A stretch of 64,000 nt of DNA from Blastococcus sp. CT_GayMR19 (GTDB lineage: Bacteria > Actinomycetota > Actinomycetes > Mycobacteriales > Geodermatophilaceae). Location of the stretch: the NCBI RefSeq assembly GCF_004570385.1, contig NZ_SPQL01000003.1:330559-394558 (forward strand), given 5' to 3'. Shown here in pieces: positions 55,362-63,510 of the stretch (the first letter of the stretch is position 1; each line of letters opens with the position of its first letter). The notes under the pieces are model-generated. The model was not told the DNA's origin, did not search any database, and saw only the letters and a list, made by a program, of their open reading frames with translations. The translations under genes and the position numbers were made by a program.

Positions 55362-56392
55362 GGGACCACCTCCGGTGTCTCGTCCGCCGACCACAGGAAG
55401 ACCCCGTCCGGTCGTCTGGTCCGTCGCAGGACACGCCGCACCTCGTGGTAGGCGAGGTAGGCGAGGATCTCAGCGATCACGAAGTGCCGCTGCGCTCCGG
55501 TCAGCGGCGCGGCGCCGAACAGGTCGGTCGTCAGCTCGAAGACGGTCCGCGGGCGGCTCTCGACGAGATCGCGCACCTGCGTCAGCCGCTTCCGCTTTCC
55601 CGCCGCGATCGACTCCGCACGCCGGGCGCCGTCGCGGAAGGGCGTCCCGTGGCCGGGCAGGACCAGCTCGGGCCCGAGGTCGCGCACCCGGTCCAGCGAC
55701 GACAGGTAGGACCCCATCGGGTCGCGTTCGAACCCTCGCTCGAACGTCACCGGCGGGGACACCACCTGCAGGAGGTGGTCACCGGAGCACAGCAGTCGCT
55801 CGTCGGCGTCCCAGAGGCAGACGTGACCCGGTGAGTGCCCGGGCGTGTGCACGACCTCCCAGGTCCGGCCGCCCGTCGCGAAGCGCTCGCCGCCGTTCAG
55901 AAGGCGGGACGGCCGGCCCACCGACGGCATGAGGGGCAGCCAGTCCCGCAGCCCCTCCGAGCTCGCTGTCAGTTCCGGGCCGTAGAGGCCGTGGTCGGCG
56001 AGCATGAGCATGCGGCGATCGACGGCCTCGTCCGGGTCGGCGTACTTCTCGAGGTCGAGTTCGGTACGGCGGTGCATCCACAGCTCCCCGCCGCTGCGAC
56101 GCACCACTTCCCCCGCCAGACCGAAGTGGTCGATGTGGGCGTGGGTCACGACGAGCCGTTCGAGCCGGTCGAGCGAGCTCCCCACGGCGGCCAGCGCGGC
56201 GCTGACCGCCGCAGTCCCGTCCGGCCCCGGGTCGCCGCCGTCCACACCCGCGGCGATGCCGCAGTCGACCAGGGTGTCGCCGTCGTCGCCACGGAGCAGG
56301 TAGGCGCTCACGGTCGGGACGCCGTGGATGCCCAGGGGCAGTGCCAGCCGGTACACCCCGTCGGCGACCTCGGCGGCCTCGATCCCGGCCAT
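55358..56392 (-). CDS. MBL-fold metallohydrolase
   Basis: 344-residue metallo-β-lactamase-fold hydrolase. The metal site is VTHAHIDHFGLAGEV (HxHxDH), VVHTPGHSPGHVCLWD, LLCSGDHLLQVV and LVLPGHGTPF. The C-terminal helical extension (RKRLTQVRDLVESRPRTVFE) matches the group that includes LACTB2-like and thioesterase-type proteins. A GTG at 56425 could add 11 residues. It lies between aroE and ndh and is coupled to ndh. The substrate is unknown. Confidence 0.88.
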   Translation of the reverse strand: MAGIEAAEVADGVYRLALPLGIHGVPTVSAYLLRGDDGDTLVDCGIAAGVDGGDPGPDGTAAVSAALAAVGSSLDRLERLVVTHAHIDHFGLAGEVVRRSGGELWMHRRTELDLEKYADPDEAVDRRMLMLADHGLYGPELTASSEGLRDWLPLMPSVGRPSRLLNGGERFATGGRTWEVVHTPGHSPGHVCLWDADERLLCSGDHLLQVVSPPVTFERGFERDPMGSYLSSLDRVRDLGPELVLPGHGTPFRDGARRAESIAAGKRKRLTQVRDLVESRPRTVFELTTDLFGAAPLTGAQRHFVIAEILAYLAYHEVRRVLRRTRRPDGVFLWSADETPEVVP

Positions 56393-56430
56393 TCCCGCTG
56401 CTGCGCTCCGGACCCCGGCCGGCACCCGGG

Positions 56431-57264
56431 TCAGTCCTTCACCTGGGACACCGCGCGGAGCTCGTCGGGGGTGGGCGTCCCGTAGCCGAAGAACTCCAGA
56501 TAGGCCGGGATCTGCTCGAAGAGCATGTCCTTGCCGACCTGCACCTGGCACCCCTTGTCCAGGGCGGCGCGCAGGAACGGCGTGATCTCCTGCTTCATGA
56601 CCACCTCGCCGACGAAGGTGGTCGGCGCGATCCGGTCGACGTCCATCGGCAGCGGATCGTCGTCGTTCATGCCGAGCGGGGTGGCGTTCACGACCAGGTC
56701 GTACCCCTCCGGGTCCTTCGAGCCGGTCCGGATCTCCATGTTCGGATAGGCCGCCACGAGCCGCTCCCCCAGTGCCTCCGATGCCGCGTCGTTGGGGTCG
56801 AACAGCCCCATCATCCCGACGCCGGCGGCGCCCAGGGACGCCGCGATCGGCGAGCCGACGCCCCCGTTGCCCACGACGAGTGCCCGCTTGCCCGTGAGGT
56901 CGAGGCCCTTGCGGAGCACACCGCGCACGAAGCCCTCGCCGTCGAACTGGTCGCCGAGGAGGCTGCCGTCCTCGCGCAGCAGCACGGCGTTGGCCGCGCC
57001 GGCCACGACGGCCGTGGGCGAGAGCTCGTCGACCAGTTCCATCGTGGTCACCTTGTGCGGCATCGTCACCAGCGCACCGTGGATGTTGCTCATCTTGAAC
57101 AGGTACGGGAAGAACTCCCGGTACTCCTCGGCCTTGACGCCCATCGGTACGACGACCGCGTCGATGTCGTTCTTCTCGAACCAGGGGTTGTAGATCATCG
57201 GCGACTTGAACGCGAACGTCGGATAGCCCAGGTGGGCGATGAGGGTCGTCTTCCCGCTGATCAT
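56431..57264 (-). CDS. aroE: Shikimate dehydrogenase family protein
   Basis: 277-residue NAD(P)-dependent shikimate or quinate/shikimate dehydrogenase. The catalytic Lys lies in GALVTMPHKVTTMELVDELS, the substrate Asp/Gln in GDQFDGEGFVRGVL, and the nucleotide loop is RALVVGNGGVGSPIAASLG. The end has FVGEVVMKQEITPFLRAA. Divergence from housekeeping AroE (VTMPHK instead of VTIPHK, and SPMIYNPWF in place of the usual N-terminal substrate-binding Ser motif) and the context suggest a catabolic enzyme, as in quinate utilisation. It is divergent from the acyl-CoA dehydrogenase-type gene. Confidence 0.88.
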   Translation of the reverse strand: MISGKTTLIAHLGYPTFAFKSPMIYNPWFEKNDIDAVVVPMGVKAEEYREFFPYLFKMSNIHGALVTMPHKVTTMELVDELSPTAVVAGAANAVLLREDGSLLGDQFDGEGFVRGVLRKGLDLTGKRALVVGNGGVGSPIAASLGAAGVGMMGLFDPNDAASEALGERLVAAYPNMEIRTGSKDPEGYDLVVNATPLGMNDDDPLPMDVDRIAPTTFVGEVVMKQEITPFLRAALDKGCQVQVGKDMLFEQIPAYLEFFGYGTPTPDELRAVSQVKD

Positions 57265-57468
57265 GAGCGCTCCTCCGGTGGACGCCGTGGCGTGGCGCGG
57301 TGCGAGCCCACGCCGTTCCCGCCAGCATCGTGGTCCTGGCCTGTGGACGGCGGGCGACCTTCCTGCCCAGCGGGAACGCGGACTGTTCCCCCGCCCCCGC
57401 GGGAGACCATGCACGGACCGGCAGGACGCGGAACGACGCCCCTCGGGGGCGCCGGCAGGAGGAGGATC

Positions 57469-58341
57469 ATGGCCCGAAGAGTCGGTGTCGTCGGCGGCGG
57501 CATCATGGGGTCCGGGATCGCGGAGGTCGCCGCGCGAGCCGGGCACGAGGTGCTCGTCCGCGAGGTCGACGACGCTGCCGCGGAGCGCGCGCAGGCGCGG
57601 CTGACCCAGTCGCTGGGCCGGGCCGTGCGCGGCGGGAAGTTCACCGAGGCCGACCGGGACGCCGCACTGGCCCGCCTGTCCTTCACCACCGAGCTCGCGG
57701 ACCTGGCCGACCGGGACGTCGTCGTCGAGGCCGTGGTCGAGGAGGAGAGGGAGAAGTCGGCCGTGTTCACCGCCCTCGGAGGGATCGTCGCACCGGACTG
57801 CCTGCTGGCGAGCAACACGTCGTCCATCCCGATCATGAAGCTGGCGTCGGTGACCACCCACCCGGAGCGGGTCATCGGCCTGCACTTCTTCAACCCGGTA
57901 CCGGTGCTGCCGCTCGTCGAGGTGGTGCCGAGCCTGCTCACCGCACCGGAGACCGTGCGGCGCGCCGAGGAGTTCGCCGAGGGCCTGGGCAAGCACACCG
58001 TGCTCTGCAAGGACCGCGCCGGCTTCGTGGTCAACGCCCTGCTGATCCCCTTCCTGCTCGCCGCGATCCGCATGGTCGAGTCCGGCTTCGCGAGCCCCGA
58101 GGACGTCGACACCGCGATGGTGGCCGGCTGCGCGCACCCGATGGGTCCCCTGGCCCTGGCCGACCTGATCGGCCTGGACACCACGCACGCGGTCGCCTGC
58201 TCCATGTACGCGGAGTTCAAGGAGCCGCTGTACGCCGCGCCGCCGCTGCTGCTGCGCATGGTGGAGGCCGGACTGCTCGGCCGGAAGAGCGGGCGCGGGT
58301 TCTTCGAGTATGCAGCCCCTCCGGTGCACGCCACCGCCTGA
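57469..58341 (+). CDS. 3-Hydroxyacyl-CoA (3-hydroxybutyryl-CoA) dehydrogenase
   Basis: 290-residue NAD-dependent enzyme. The Rossmann motif is RVGVVGGGIMGSGIAEVAAR. Catalytic elements are LLASNTSSIPIMKLASVTTH, VIGLHFFNPVPVLPLVEVV (His, Asn) and LCKDRAGFVVNALLIPFLLA. Length fits the single-function PaaH/HbdA type. It acts on the (S)-isomer in β-oxidation or butanoate routes, so it feeds or drains acetoacetyl-CoA and does not itself make the (R)-monomer for PHA. GGAGGAGG precedes ATG 57469. Confidence 0.93.
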   Translation: MARRVGVVGGGIMGSGIAEVAARAGHEVLVREVDDAAAERAQARLTQSLGRAVRGGKFTEADRDAALARLSFTTELADLADRDVVVEAVVEEEREKSAVFTALGGIVAPDCLLASNTSSIPIMKLASVTTHPERVIGLHFFNPVPVLPLVEVVPSLLTAPETVRRAEEFAEGLGKHTVLCKDRAGFVVNALLIPFLLAAIRMVESGFASPEDVDTAMVAGCAHPMGPLALADLIGLDTTHAVACSMYAEFKEPLYAAPPLLLRMVEAGLLGRKSGRGFFEYAAPPVHATA

Positions 58342-58373
58342 CCGCCCTGCTCCCCCCGGGCCGACCGACGCAG

Positions 58374-58410
58374 ACGCGCCCCGCCACCGGGCTTTCGTGG
58401 CGGGGCGCGT
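58374..58410. terminator. Bidirectional hairpin terminator
   Basis: Perfect 14-base-pair stem (58374-58387 with 58397-58410) and a nine-base loop, between convergent 3-hydroxyacyl-CoA dehydrogenase and phasin-like genes. Confidence 0.85.
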
Positions 58411-58421
58411 GTCCGCGGGGG

Positions 58422-58706
58422 TCAGCTCTTCAGTTGGTTCTTCACCGCGCCCAGGAACACCTCGGAGCTCTCCCGGACGAAGTTCGCGTGCGTGGCCGCC
58501 AGCGTCGTCGCCCAGTCCTGTCCGGTGCCCTTGGCGGCCTGCTCCTCGAGGTCGAGCATCTGCTTGAGCACCCGCTCGTAGCCCTCGAGGAACGTCAGGC
58601 CGTTCTTCTTCGCCTGGGCGACCACCTGCTCGCTGAGGTCACGTACGCGCTGCGTCACGGCCTCCAGGTCGACCCCGCCCGCGGGTGTGCTGTCCGTCGA
58701 TGTCAT
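58422..58706 (-). CDS. Phasin-like protein coupled to ligB
   Basis: 94-residue Cys-free helical protein: DLEAVTQRVRDLSEQVVAQA, NGLTFLEGYERVLKQMLDLE, THANFVRESSEVFLGAVKNQ. The pattern is like small phasins and helical granule-associated proteins, and a class I phaC is 11 kb away. Its ATG overlaps the stop of ligB by four bases. It is the last gene of the ligA-ligB operon. It could equally be an unrelated helical accessory protein of the dioxygenase. Confidence 0.6.
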   Translation of the reverse strand: MTSTDSTPAGGVDLEAVTQRVRDLSEQVVAQAKKNGLTFLEGYERVLKQMLDLEEQAAKGTGQDWATTLAATHANFVRESSEVFLGAVKNQLKS

Positions 58707-59593
58707 GGAAGTGACTCCTCTCGTCGGGTGTCCTGCGCCCCCACGGATGCGGAGGTCTGCTCACGGTCGGGCGTGGTATCCCACCGCGCCACGGCCATGC
58801 CGGTGATCCACGGATACACCGGCTCGTAGGCCAACGTCCGCGGCCGGACGGGGTCCACGGCTCCGGCCACCGCCAGCCAGCTGCGGATCTCGTGCGCGCC
58901 GTTCCCGGCGAGTTCCAGTTCGTCGTCCGGGATGTCGAGCACCTGGTCGAGCTCGCCCCGCTCGAGGCGCTCGAGGAACCAGCGGTCGAAGTCCTCGGCG
59001 ATGTCACCGACCCGCGGGTTGCCGATCCAGTGCGAGAGGCCGCCGGCGCCGATGACGGCCACCCGCTGCAGACCCGAATACGACCGGATGGCGTCGCCCA
59101 GCGCCTTGCCGAACTCGTAGGCCCGCCGGACCGGCACCAGCGGCGGCACCGCACAGTTCTGCACGATCGGGACGAGCGGGATCTTCATGCTGTGGTCGAG
59201 CTCGTAGTAGACCGTCATGATCCCGTGGTCGAGCTCCAGCTGGTGGGAGAACGCCGGGTCGAAGCCTGCTTCGAGCGTGTGCCGGGCGATGTGGTTGGCC
59301 AGCCCGGCGTGCCCGGGAACCCACACCTTGTCGATCGGCAGCCACTCCTCGGTGGGGCCCCAGTTCTTCTCACCCAGGCCGATGCACAGCTGCGGGAAGT
59401 TCTCCAGGAAGAAGTTCGTGTAGTGCTCGTTGGAGAGGACGACGCAGGCCTGCACCCCGCGTTCGACGGCCTCCTCCCGGACGGCGTCCAGCGCGCCGAA
59501 GAAGTTGTTGCGCTGTTCCTCCGGTGCCGCCATCCGCGCCGACGACATCATCGGCGCGTGCGAGGCGCAGTACGCCAGGACTACTTCTGCCAC
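58703..59593 (-). CDS. ligB: Protocatechuate 4,5-dioxygenase-type extradiol dioxygenase, β subunit (LigB)
   Basis: 296-residue class III extradiol dioxygenase catalytic subunit. Iron and catalytic residues are expected at LAYCASHAPMM (His), VVLSNEHYTNFF (His), FSHQLELDHGIMTVYYELDH (His) and VIGAGGLSHWIG (His). It opens protocatechuate-type rings next to the hydroxyls. GTG 59593 is preceded by GAGGAAGG and overlaps the ligA end by 13 bases, as expected for a two-subunit enzyme. The exact ring substrate is not proven by sequence. Confidence 0.9.
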   Translation of the reverse strand: MAEVVLAYCASHAPMMSSARMAAPEEQRNNFFGALDAVREEAVERGVQACVVLSNEHYTNFFLENFPQLCIGLGEKNWGPTEEWLPIDKVWVPGHAGLANHIARHTLEAGFDPAFSHQLELDHGIMTVYYELDHSMKIPLVPIVQNCAVPPLVPVRRAYEFGKALGDAIRSYSGLQRVAVIGAGGLSHWIGNPRVGDIAEDFDRWFLERLERGELDQVLDIPDDELELAGNGAHEIRSWLAVAGAVDPVRPRTLAYEPVYPWITGMAVARWDTTPDREQTSASVGAQDTRREESLP

Positions 59594-59874
59594 CGGGCCT
59601 TCCTCTCTTCCTTCTGTCCGAACGGCTCGAGGATCTTCCGGTAGTCGTCGCGCGCGAACCCGGCCGCCCGGCAGAAACGATTGAGCAGGACCTCGTGCAG
59701 CCCGAGGTTGTAGAGGGCCGCGATGTCGCGGTTCTCGAACGCCTTGCGTTCGTCGTCGGTCAGTTCGTAGGCGCTGACGTCGAATCCGGCGCGACCGTCG
59801 CCGGAGTCCTCGCTGTTGACCTCCCCGGCGCGAACCCAGTCGTAGATGCAGCGGTGCATCTGATACCAGCTCAT
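59581..59874 (-). CDS. ligA: Protocatechuate 4,5-dioxygenase-type α subunit (LigA)
   Basis: 97-residue helical small subunit of the LigAB-type dioxygenase. It contains YDWVRAGEVNSEDSG, YELTDDERKAFENRDIAALY and NLGLHEVLLNRFCRAAGFAR, the LigA pattern. ATG 59874 has GGAGGAGCC directly upstream; the upstream frame has no such site. It starts the ligA-ligB-phasin-like operon. The amidohydrolase gene is divergent, with about 150 bases between them. Confidence 0.88.
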   Translation of the reverse strand: MSWYQMHRCIYDWVRAGEVNSEDSGDGRAGFDVSAYELTDDERKAFENRDIAALYNLGLHEVLLNRFCRAAGFARDDYRKILEPFGQKEERKARWQK

Positions 59875-60029
59875 GGCTCCTCCTCGCGCTCCGGACGGAG
59901 ATTGGCACGGCGGAACGCCGGCGCCCATGGCGTGGCGGCCACGTTCCGGCCAGTGAGAAGGGGGTGTCCGCACTCCGCTCCCGCGGAAGACAGTGACCGG
60001 AGCCGATCGTGCGGAAGCTGGGAGAGCCC

Positions 60030-61082
60030 ATGAGCGTCAACGTCGTACGGAGCGCGCCGGAGCACGTGGCCACCTCCGACATCGGGGCGCTCGACGTCCA
60101 CGCCCACGCGATGCCACTCCCCCTGCTGCAGCGGCTGGCCGACCGCGGACTCGCCGAACTCGACGAGGTGCCCACCGGGATCGTGCGGCTCGACCCGCGG
60201 GTCAGCGGCGTCGGCCCCCGCGCTCCGCTGCCGCTGGCCAGGTCCATGTACGACGTCGACGTGCGCCTGTCGGAGATGGACGAGGTCGGCGTGCACCGGC
60301 ATGCGGTGTCGCTCCCCCCGTTCCTGTTCGCATCGACGGCGGAGGACCAGGAGCTGGCCACGCGGGTCGTGGCCGAGGGCAACGAGGATCTGGCGACCTA
60401 CGTCGCGGACGCCCCGGAGCGGCTGCTCGGGCTCGGCTCGGTCGCGCTGGGGTGGCCCGGTGCCGCCGACGAGGCCCGCAGGGCTCTCGACGACCTCGGG
60501 TTGGCGGGCATCGCCATCGGGAGCCGCGGCGGCGGACGCGACCTGGACGATCCGGTCAACGACGACCTGTGGGCGCTGCTCTCCGAGCGCCGGACGTTCG
60601 TCTTCCTGCACCCGAGCGGGGTCCCCGATCCGCAACGGCAGAAGGACTTCTGGCTGCCACAGCTCGTCGGCTACCCGATGGAGACCGCGCTGGCCGTCGC
60701 CCGTCTGGTGTTCGGGCGGGTGCTGGATCGTTTTCCGCTGACGCTGTGCCTGGCCCACGGCGGGGGCTGCCTGCCGTCGCTGCGTGGCCGGCTCGACATG
60801 GGCTGGGAACGCAAGGACGTGGCGCGGACCACCGCGGTGCCGCCGAGCGAGTTCACCGATCGGCTGTACTACGACACCGCCGTGTTCTCGCCGGTGCTGT
60901 TGCGTCGCCTCGTCGAGGACGTCGGTGTCGGGCACGTGCTGCTCGGCACCGATCACCCGTTCGAGCTCGGCGACCGCACCCCGATCGAGACCGTCCGGGC
61001 CCTCGGACTCGACGAGACCGACGAGCGCAGCATCCTCGGCGGCAACGCCGCGGAGCTGCTGGCCCTGCCGGTGCCGTCCTGA
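60030..61082 (+). CDS. Amidohydrolase 2 family (ACMSD/LigJ-like)
   Basis: 350-residue TIM-barrel metalloenzyme. Metal-site motifs are IGALDVHAHAMPLPLL (HxH), TFVFLHPSGV, LCLAHGGGCLPSLRGRLDMG and VLLGTDHPFELGD. The family includes 2-amino-3-carboxymuconate semialdehyde decarboxylase and 4-oxalomesaconate hydratase (LigJ). Being divergent from ligAB, a role in the step after ring cleavage is likely but not proven. GGGAGAGCCC precedes ATG 60030. Confidence 0.87.
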   Translation: MSVNVVRSAPEHVATSDIGALDVHAHAMPLPLLQRLADRGLAELDEVPTGIVRLDPRVSGVGPRAPLPLARSMYDVDVRLSEMDEVGVHRHAVSLPPFLFASTAEDQELATRVVAEGNEDLATYVADAPERLLGLGSVALGWPGAADEARRALDDLGLAGIAIGSRGGGRDLDDPVNDDLWALLSERRTFVFLHPSGVPDPQRQKDFWLPQLVGYPMETALAVARLVFGRVLDRFPLTLCLAHGGGCLPSLRGRLDMGWERKDVARTTAVPPSEFTDRLYYDTAVFSPVLLRRLVEDVGVGHVLLGTDHPFELGDRTPIETVRALGLDETDERSILGGNAAELLALPVPS

Positions 61083-61236
61083 CCGCCCGCGCCGGGGCCA
61101 CGGCGGAGTAGCCGGCGATCCCACCCGGTACGTCGCGTCCTCCCTCGTCGGCGCCCGGGCCGGGCACCGACGCCGGCCCGAGCGCCGCGTCCCGCATGTC
61201 ACGGGACCTGCCCGCCGCGGGGAACGAGCCGGACCG

Positions 61237-61617
61237 CTACTGCCCGGACGCCCCCGGCGGGGGCCGCCACATCGCGACCATCGTCTTCTCCAGGTCCGCC
61301 CACGTGCGCGTCCACTCCACGAACGGCCGCACGCTCGCCTCGAGCGTCCCCAGCTGCTCGTCGAAGCTCTGGAGCTGGGTGATCAGGGCCTGCACCTGGG
61401 TGCGGCGGGCCGCGAGGTCGTCCAGGAAGGTGTCCATCTGCTGGGCCGACATCGTCGCCGGCATCGTCGGCAGGCCGGGCACCGCGGCCGTCCCGCCGCC
61501 CCCGGCACCCACCCCGGCCATCGACGTCCAGCCCGCCATCATCCGGTCGGCGGCCGCCCGGAGCTGGCCCGCGAAATCGGCGGGGGTCGGCGGTCCGCTC
61601 CGGCCGGCCTCGCTCAC
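61237..61617 (-). CDS. Helical protein, possible PHA granule-associated protein
   Basis: 126-residue protein. Residues 14-28 form a short helix (ADFAGQLRAAADRMMAGW), a Gly/Ala/Pro linker follows, and residues 60-115 form a coiled-coil (QMDTFLDDLAARRTQVQALI, TQLQSFDEQLGTLEASVRPF). It ends in a Pro-rich tail. The helix-linker-coiled-coil plan recalls PhaM-like granule proteins, but I cannot establish homology. GTG 61617 overlaps the upstream gene's stop (GTGA). Confidence 0.6.
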   Translation of the reverse strand: MSEAGRSGPPTPADFAGQLRAAADRMMAGWTSMAGVGAGGGGTAAVPGLPTMPATMSAQQMDTFLDDLAARRTQVQALITQLQSFDEQLGTLEASVRPFVEWTRTWADLEKTMVAMWRPPPGASGQ

Positions 61618-62174
61618 GTCTCCGCCCACATCATGCCGAGCAGCTCGATCCGCCACTCGCTGTACTCCTCGGGCTCGCTCGTCGTCGACGCGGCGCCGGA
61701 ACTGCGGCCCAGCGCCGTCAGGGCGATCTCCTTGGCCGTCGCACCGGACCCGAGAGTGCAGATCCGCAGCCCGTTGGCGGCGTCGGCCTGCGCGGCCCGG
61801 CCGAGGATGCGGACCAGCGCCGCGCGGGCCGCCACGTCGTCCTCCGTCGACACGTCCTGCGGGAGCACCCCCGTGACGAACGTCAGGCGGGAGTCGGGCT
61901 TGAGCGCGGGCAGCGCGGCGGCCACGGCGGGGAAGCGGGCGAGCACACCCTCGGCGAAGAAGTGGTGCACCCGGGTGACCGCCGTGTCGCCCTGCACCGT
62001 GAAGGTCGCGGGGAGCTGGATGTACCCCTCGAAGGCAGCGGCCCCGGCGTCGGTGCACACCCGGGGTACATCGTCGATGTCGGCCACCTCCACGACCTCG
62101 ACGTCGTGCTCACGCAGGACGGCGGCCACGTCGGAGACCAGACCGGCGATGCCGGACACCAGGTAGCGGGGCAT
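61614..62174 (-). CDS. Hypothetical protein, possible degenerate Rossmann fold
   Basis: 186-residue protein. The start PRYLVSGIAGLVSDVAAVLR and VEVVEVADIDDVP look like a βαβ unit, and LTFVTGVLPQDVS plus GLRICTLGSGATAKEIALTA continue an α/β layout. Resemblance to a degenerate short-chain dehydrogenase is weak; no catalytic Tyr-x3-Lys is seen. It is coupled downstream to the coiled-coil gene and follows the ABM gene by 16 bases, so the three form one operon. Confidence 0.6.
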   Translation of the reverse strand: MPRYLVSGIAGLVSDVAAVLREHDVEVVEVADIDDVPRVCTDAGAAAFEGYIQLPATFTVQGDTAVTRVHHFFAEGVLARFPAVAAALPALKPDSRLTFVTGVLPQDVSTEDDVAARAALVRILGRAAQADAANGLRICTLGSGATAKEIALTALGRSSGAASTTSEPEEYSEWRIELLGMMWAET

Positions 62175-62190
62175 GTGCTTCCTCTCGGTT

Positions 62191-62751
62191 TCAGCTGCGC
62201 CGGGGCGGCGCGTAGAGCCAATCCTGTAGCAGGCGCGCGGCCCGCGGCATGACGAGCCACGTCATGAGGGCGGTCACCGCGACGGCCACGACAGCGACGC
62301 GCAGGACCACCGGCAGGGCGAACAGCTGCAGCGCCAGGTTGAGGGCCAGTTGCAGGGAGTAGATCCCGACCACCGACACGGCGAACATCTTCCACCGCGG
62401 GGGTGCCGGGGCGGTTCGGGACGGCAGGGCGAACCAGGTCTCGAGCCCGGTCACCCGCTGGACGTCGGTGGACTGCACGAGCTCCTCTCCCGCGGCGAGC
62501 AGCTCTGCGCGTTCGGGTGAGGACTCCCAGGCCCGCAAGTGCTCGACGCTGTCGAACCGGAAAACGACGTGCCACGGTTCACCGACGTGTCCCGGGCGAA
62601 GCATGCCCGCGCCGAGGAAGCCCTGGTGCCGGGTCGCGGCTCGCGTGAGCGCCGAGCTGAACGCCTCGAAGTCGGCCTCCCTGCCCGGCGCGACGCGGCG
62701 GGCGACCGTCACGGTCACCGGTTCCCGCAGGGGGGCCGGCCGCTCGGCCAT
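62191..62751 (-). CDS. Antibiotic biosynthesis monooxygenase (ABM) domain with membrane helices
   Basis: 186-residue protein. The N-terminal ABM ferredoxin-like domain has VTVTVARRVAPGREADFEAF, GFLGAGMLRPGHV and PWHVVFRFDSVEHLRAWESS. The C-terminal third has two membrane helices (SVVGIYSLQLALNLALQLFA and LRVAVVAVAVTALMTWLVMP). This membrane-tethered ABM architecture occurs in a few uncharacterised proteins. Its ATG comes one base after the stop of the E2 remnant (TGACATG). Confidence 0.85.
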   Translation of the reverse strand: MAERPAPLREPVTVTVARRVAPGREADFEAFSSALTRAATRHQGFLGAGMLRPGHVGEPWHVVFRFDSVEHLRAWESSPERAELLAAGEELVQSTDVQRVTGLETWFALPSRTAPAPPRWKMFAVSVVGIYSLQLALNLALQLFALPVVLRVAVVAVAVTALMTWLVMPRAARLLQDWLYAPPRRS

Positions 62752-62752
62752 G

Positions 62753-63510
62753 TCAGCCCACCTCCGCCTCCCAGTCCCGCTGCTCGAGGGAGTCGCGCAG
62801 GTGCATGAGGAACAGCGAGGCCGTCGAGCCGTCGAGCGCCCGGTGGTCGTAGACCAGACCGATGATCCCGGTCGGGTGGATCGCGATGGCGTCCCCGATC
62901 GCGACCGGTCGCCGCTTCACGCCGTCGGTGCACAGGATCGCGACGTTGGGCTGGTTGATGATCGGGGCCGAGGCGTAGCTGGCGAACGGTCCCGGGTTCG
63001 TGATGGTGAACGTCGAGCCCTGCATGTCCGTCATGGGCAGCTTCTTGCCCCGCGCCGCGCCGGCCAGTTCGGTGATGCGCTGGGCGATGCCCCGCATGTT
63101 CAGGCCGTCGGCTCCCTTGACGACCGGCACGACGAGGCCCTGCTGGTCCAGGTCCACGGCGATGCCCAGGTTCACGTACGGGTGCAGCGTCATGGTCTTC
63201 GCCTCGATGTCGATCGAGGAGTTGACCGTGGGGTAGGCACGCAGGGCGTCGACCGCGGCCCGGGACACGAACGGCAGGTAGGACAGCGACGACCCGGTCT
63301 CCTTCTTGAACCGGTCCTTGTGCTTGGCGCGCACGCGCTCGACGTTGTCGAAGTCGACCTCGACCGACGTCCACACGGCCGCGGCGATGCCCTGCGAGGC
63401 CTTCATCCCCGCCGCGACGGCGAGGCGCATGCGGGACAGCTCGACGACCTGGTCGCGCGGGTCGCCGCCCGCGGCGGGCGCCGCGGGGCGGGGCGTGGCG
63501 GCGGCGGCGG
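62753..63510 (-). pseudogene. 2-Oxoacid dehydrogenase E2 catalytic domain, 5' end lost
   Basis: C-terminal part of a dihydrolipoyl acyltransferase (pyruvate, 2-oxoglutarate or branched-chain complex). It keeps the linker (APAAAATPRPAAPAAGG), the start of the catalytic domain (MRLAVAAGMKASQ), NSSIDIEAKTMTLHPYVNLG, GLVVPVVKGADGLNM, FTITNPGPF and the catalytic DHRALDG. The lipoyl and E1/E3-binding domains are missing. Upstream of about 63500 the plus strand encodes the N-terminus of an NCS1 permease instead. Only one in-frame ATG (63429) could start a 225-residue product. It is a truncated gene or the result of a misjoin. Confidence 0.85.
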
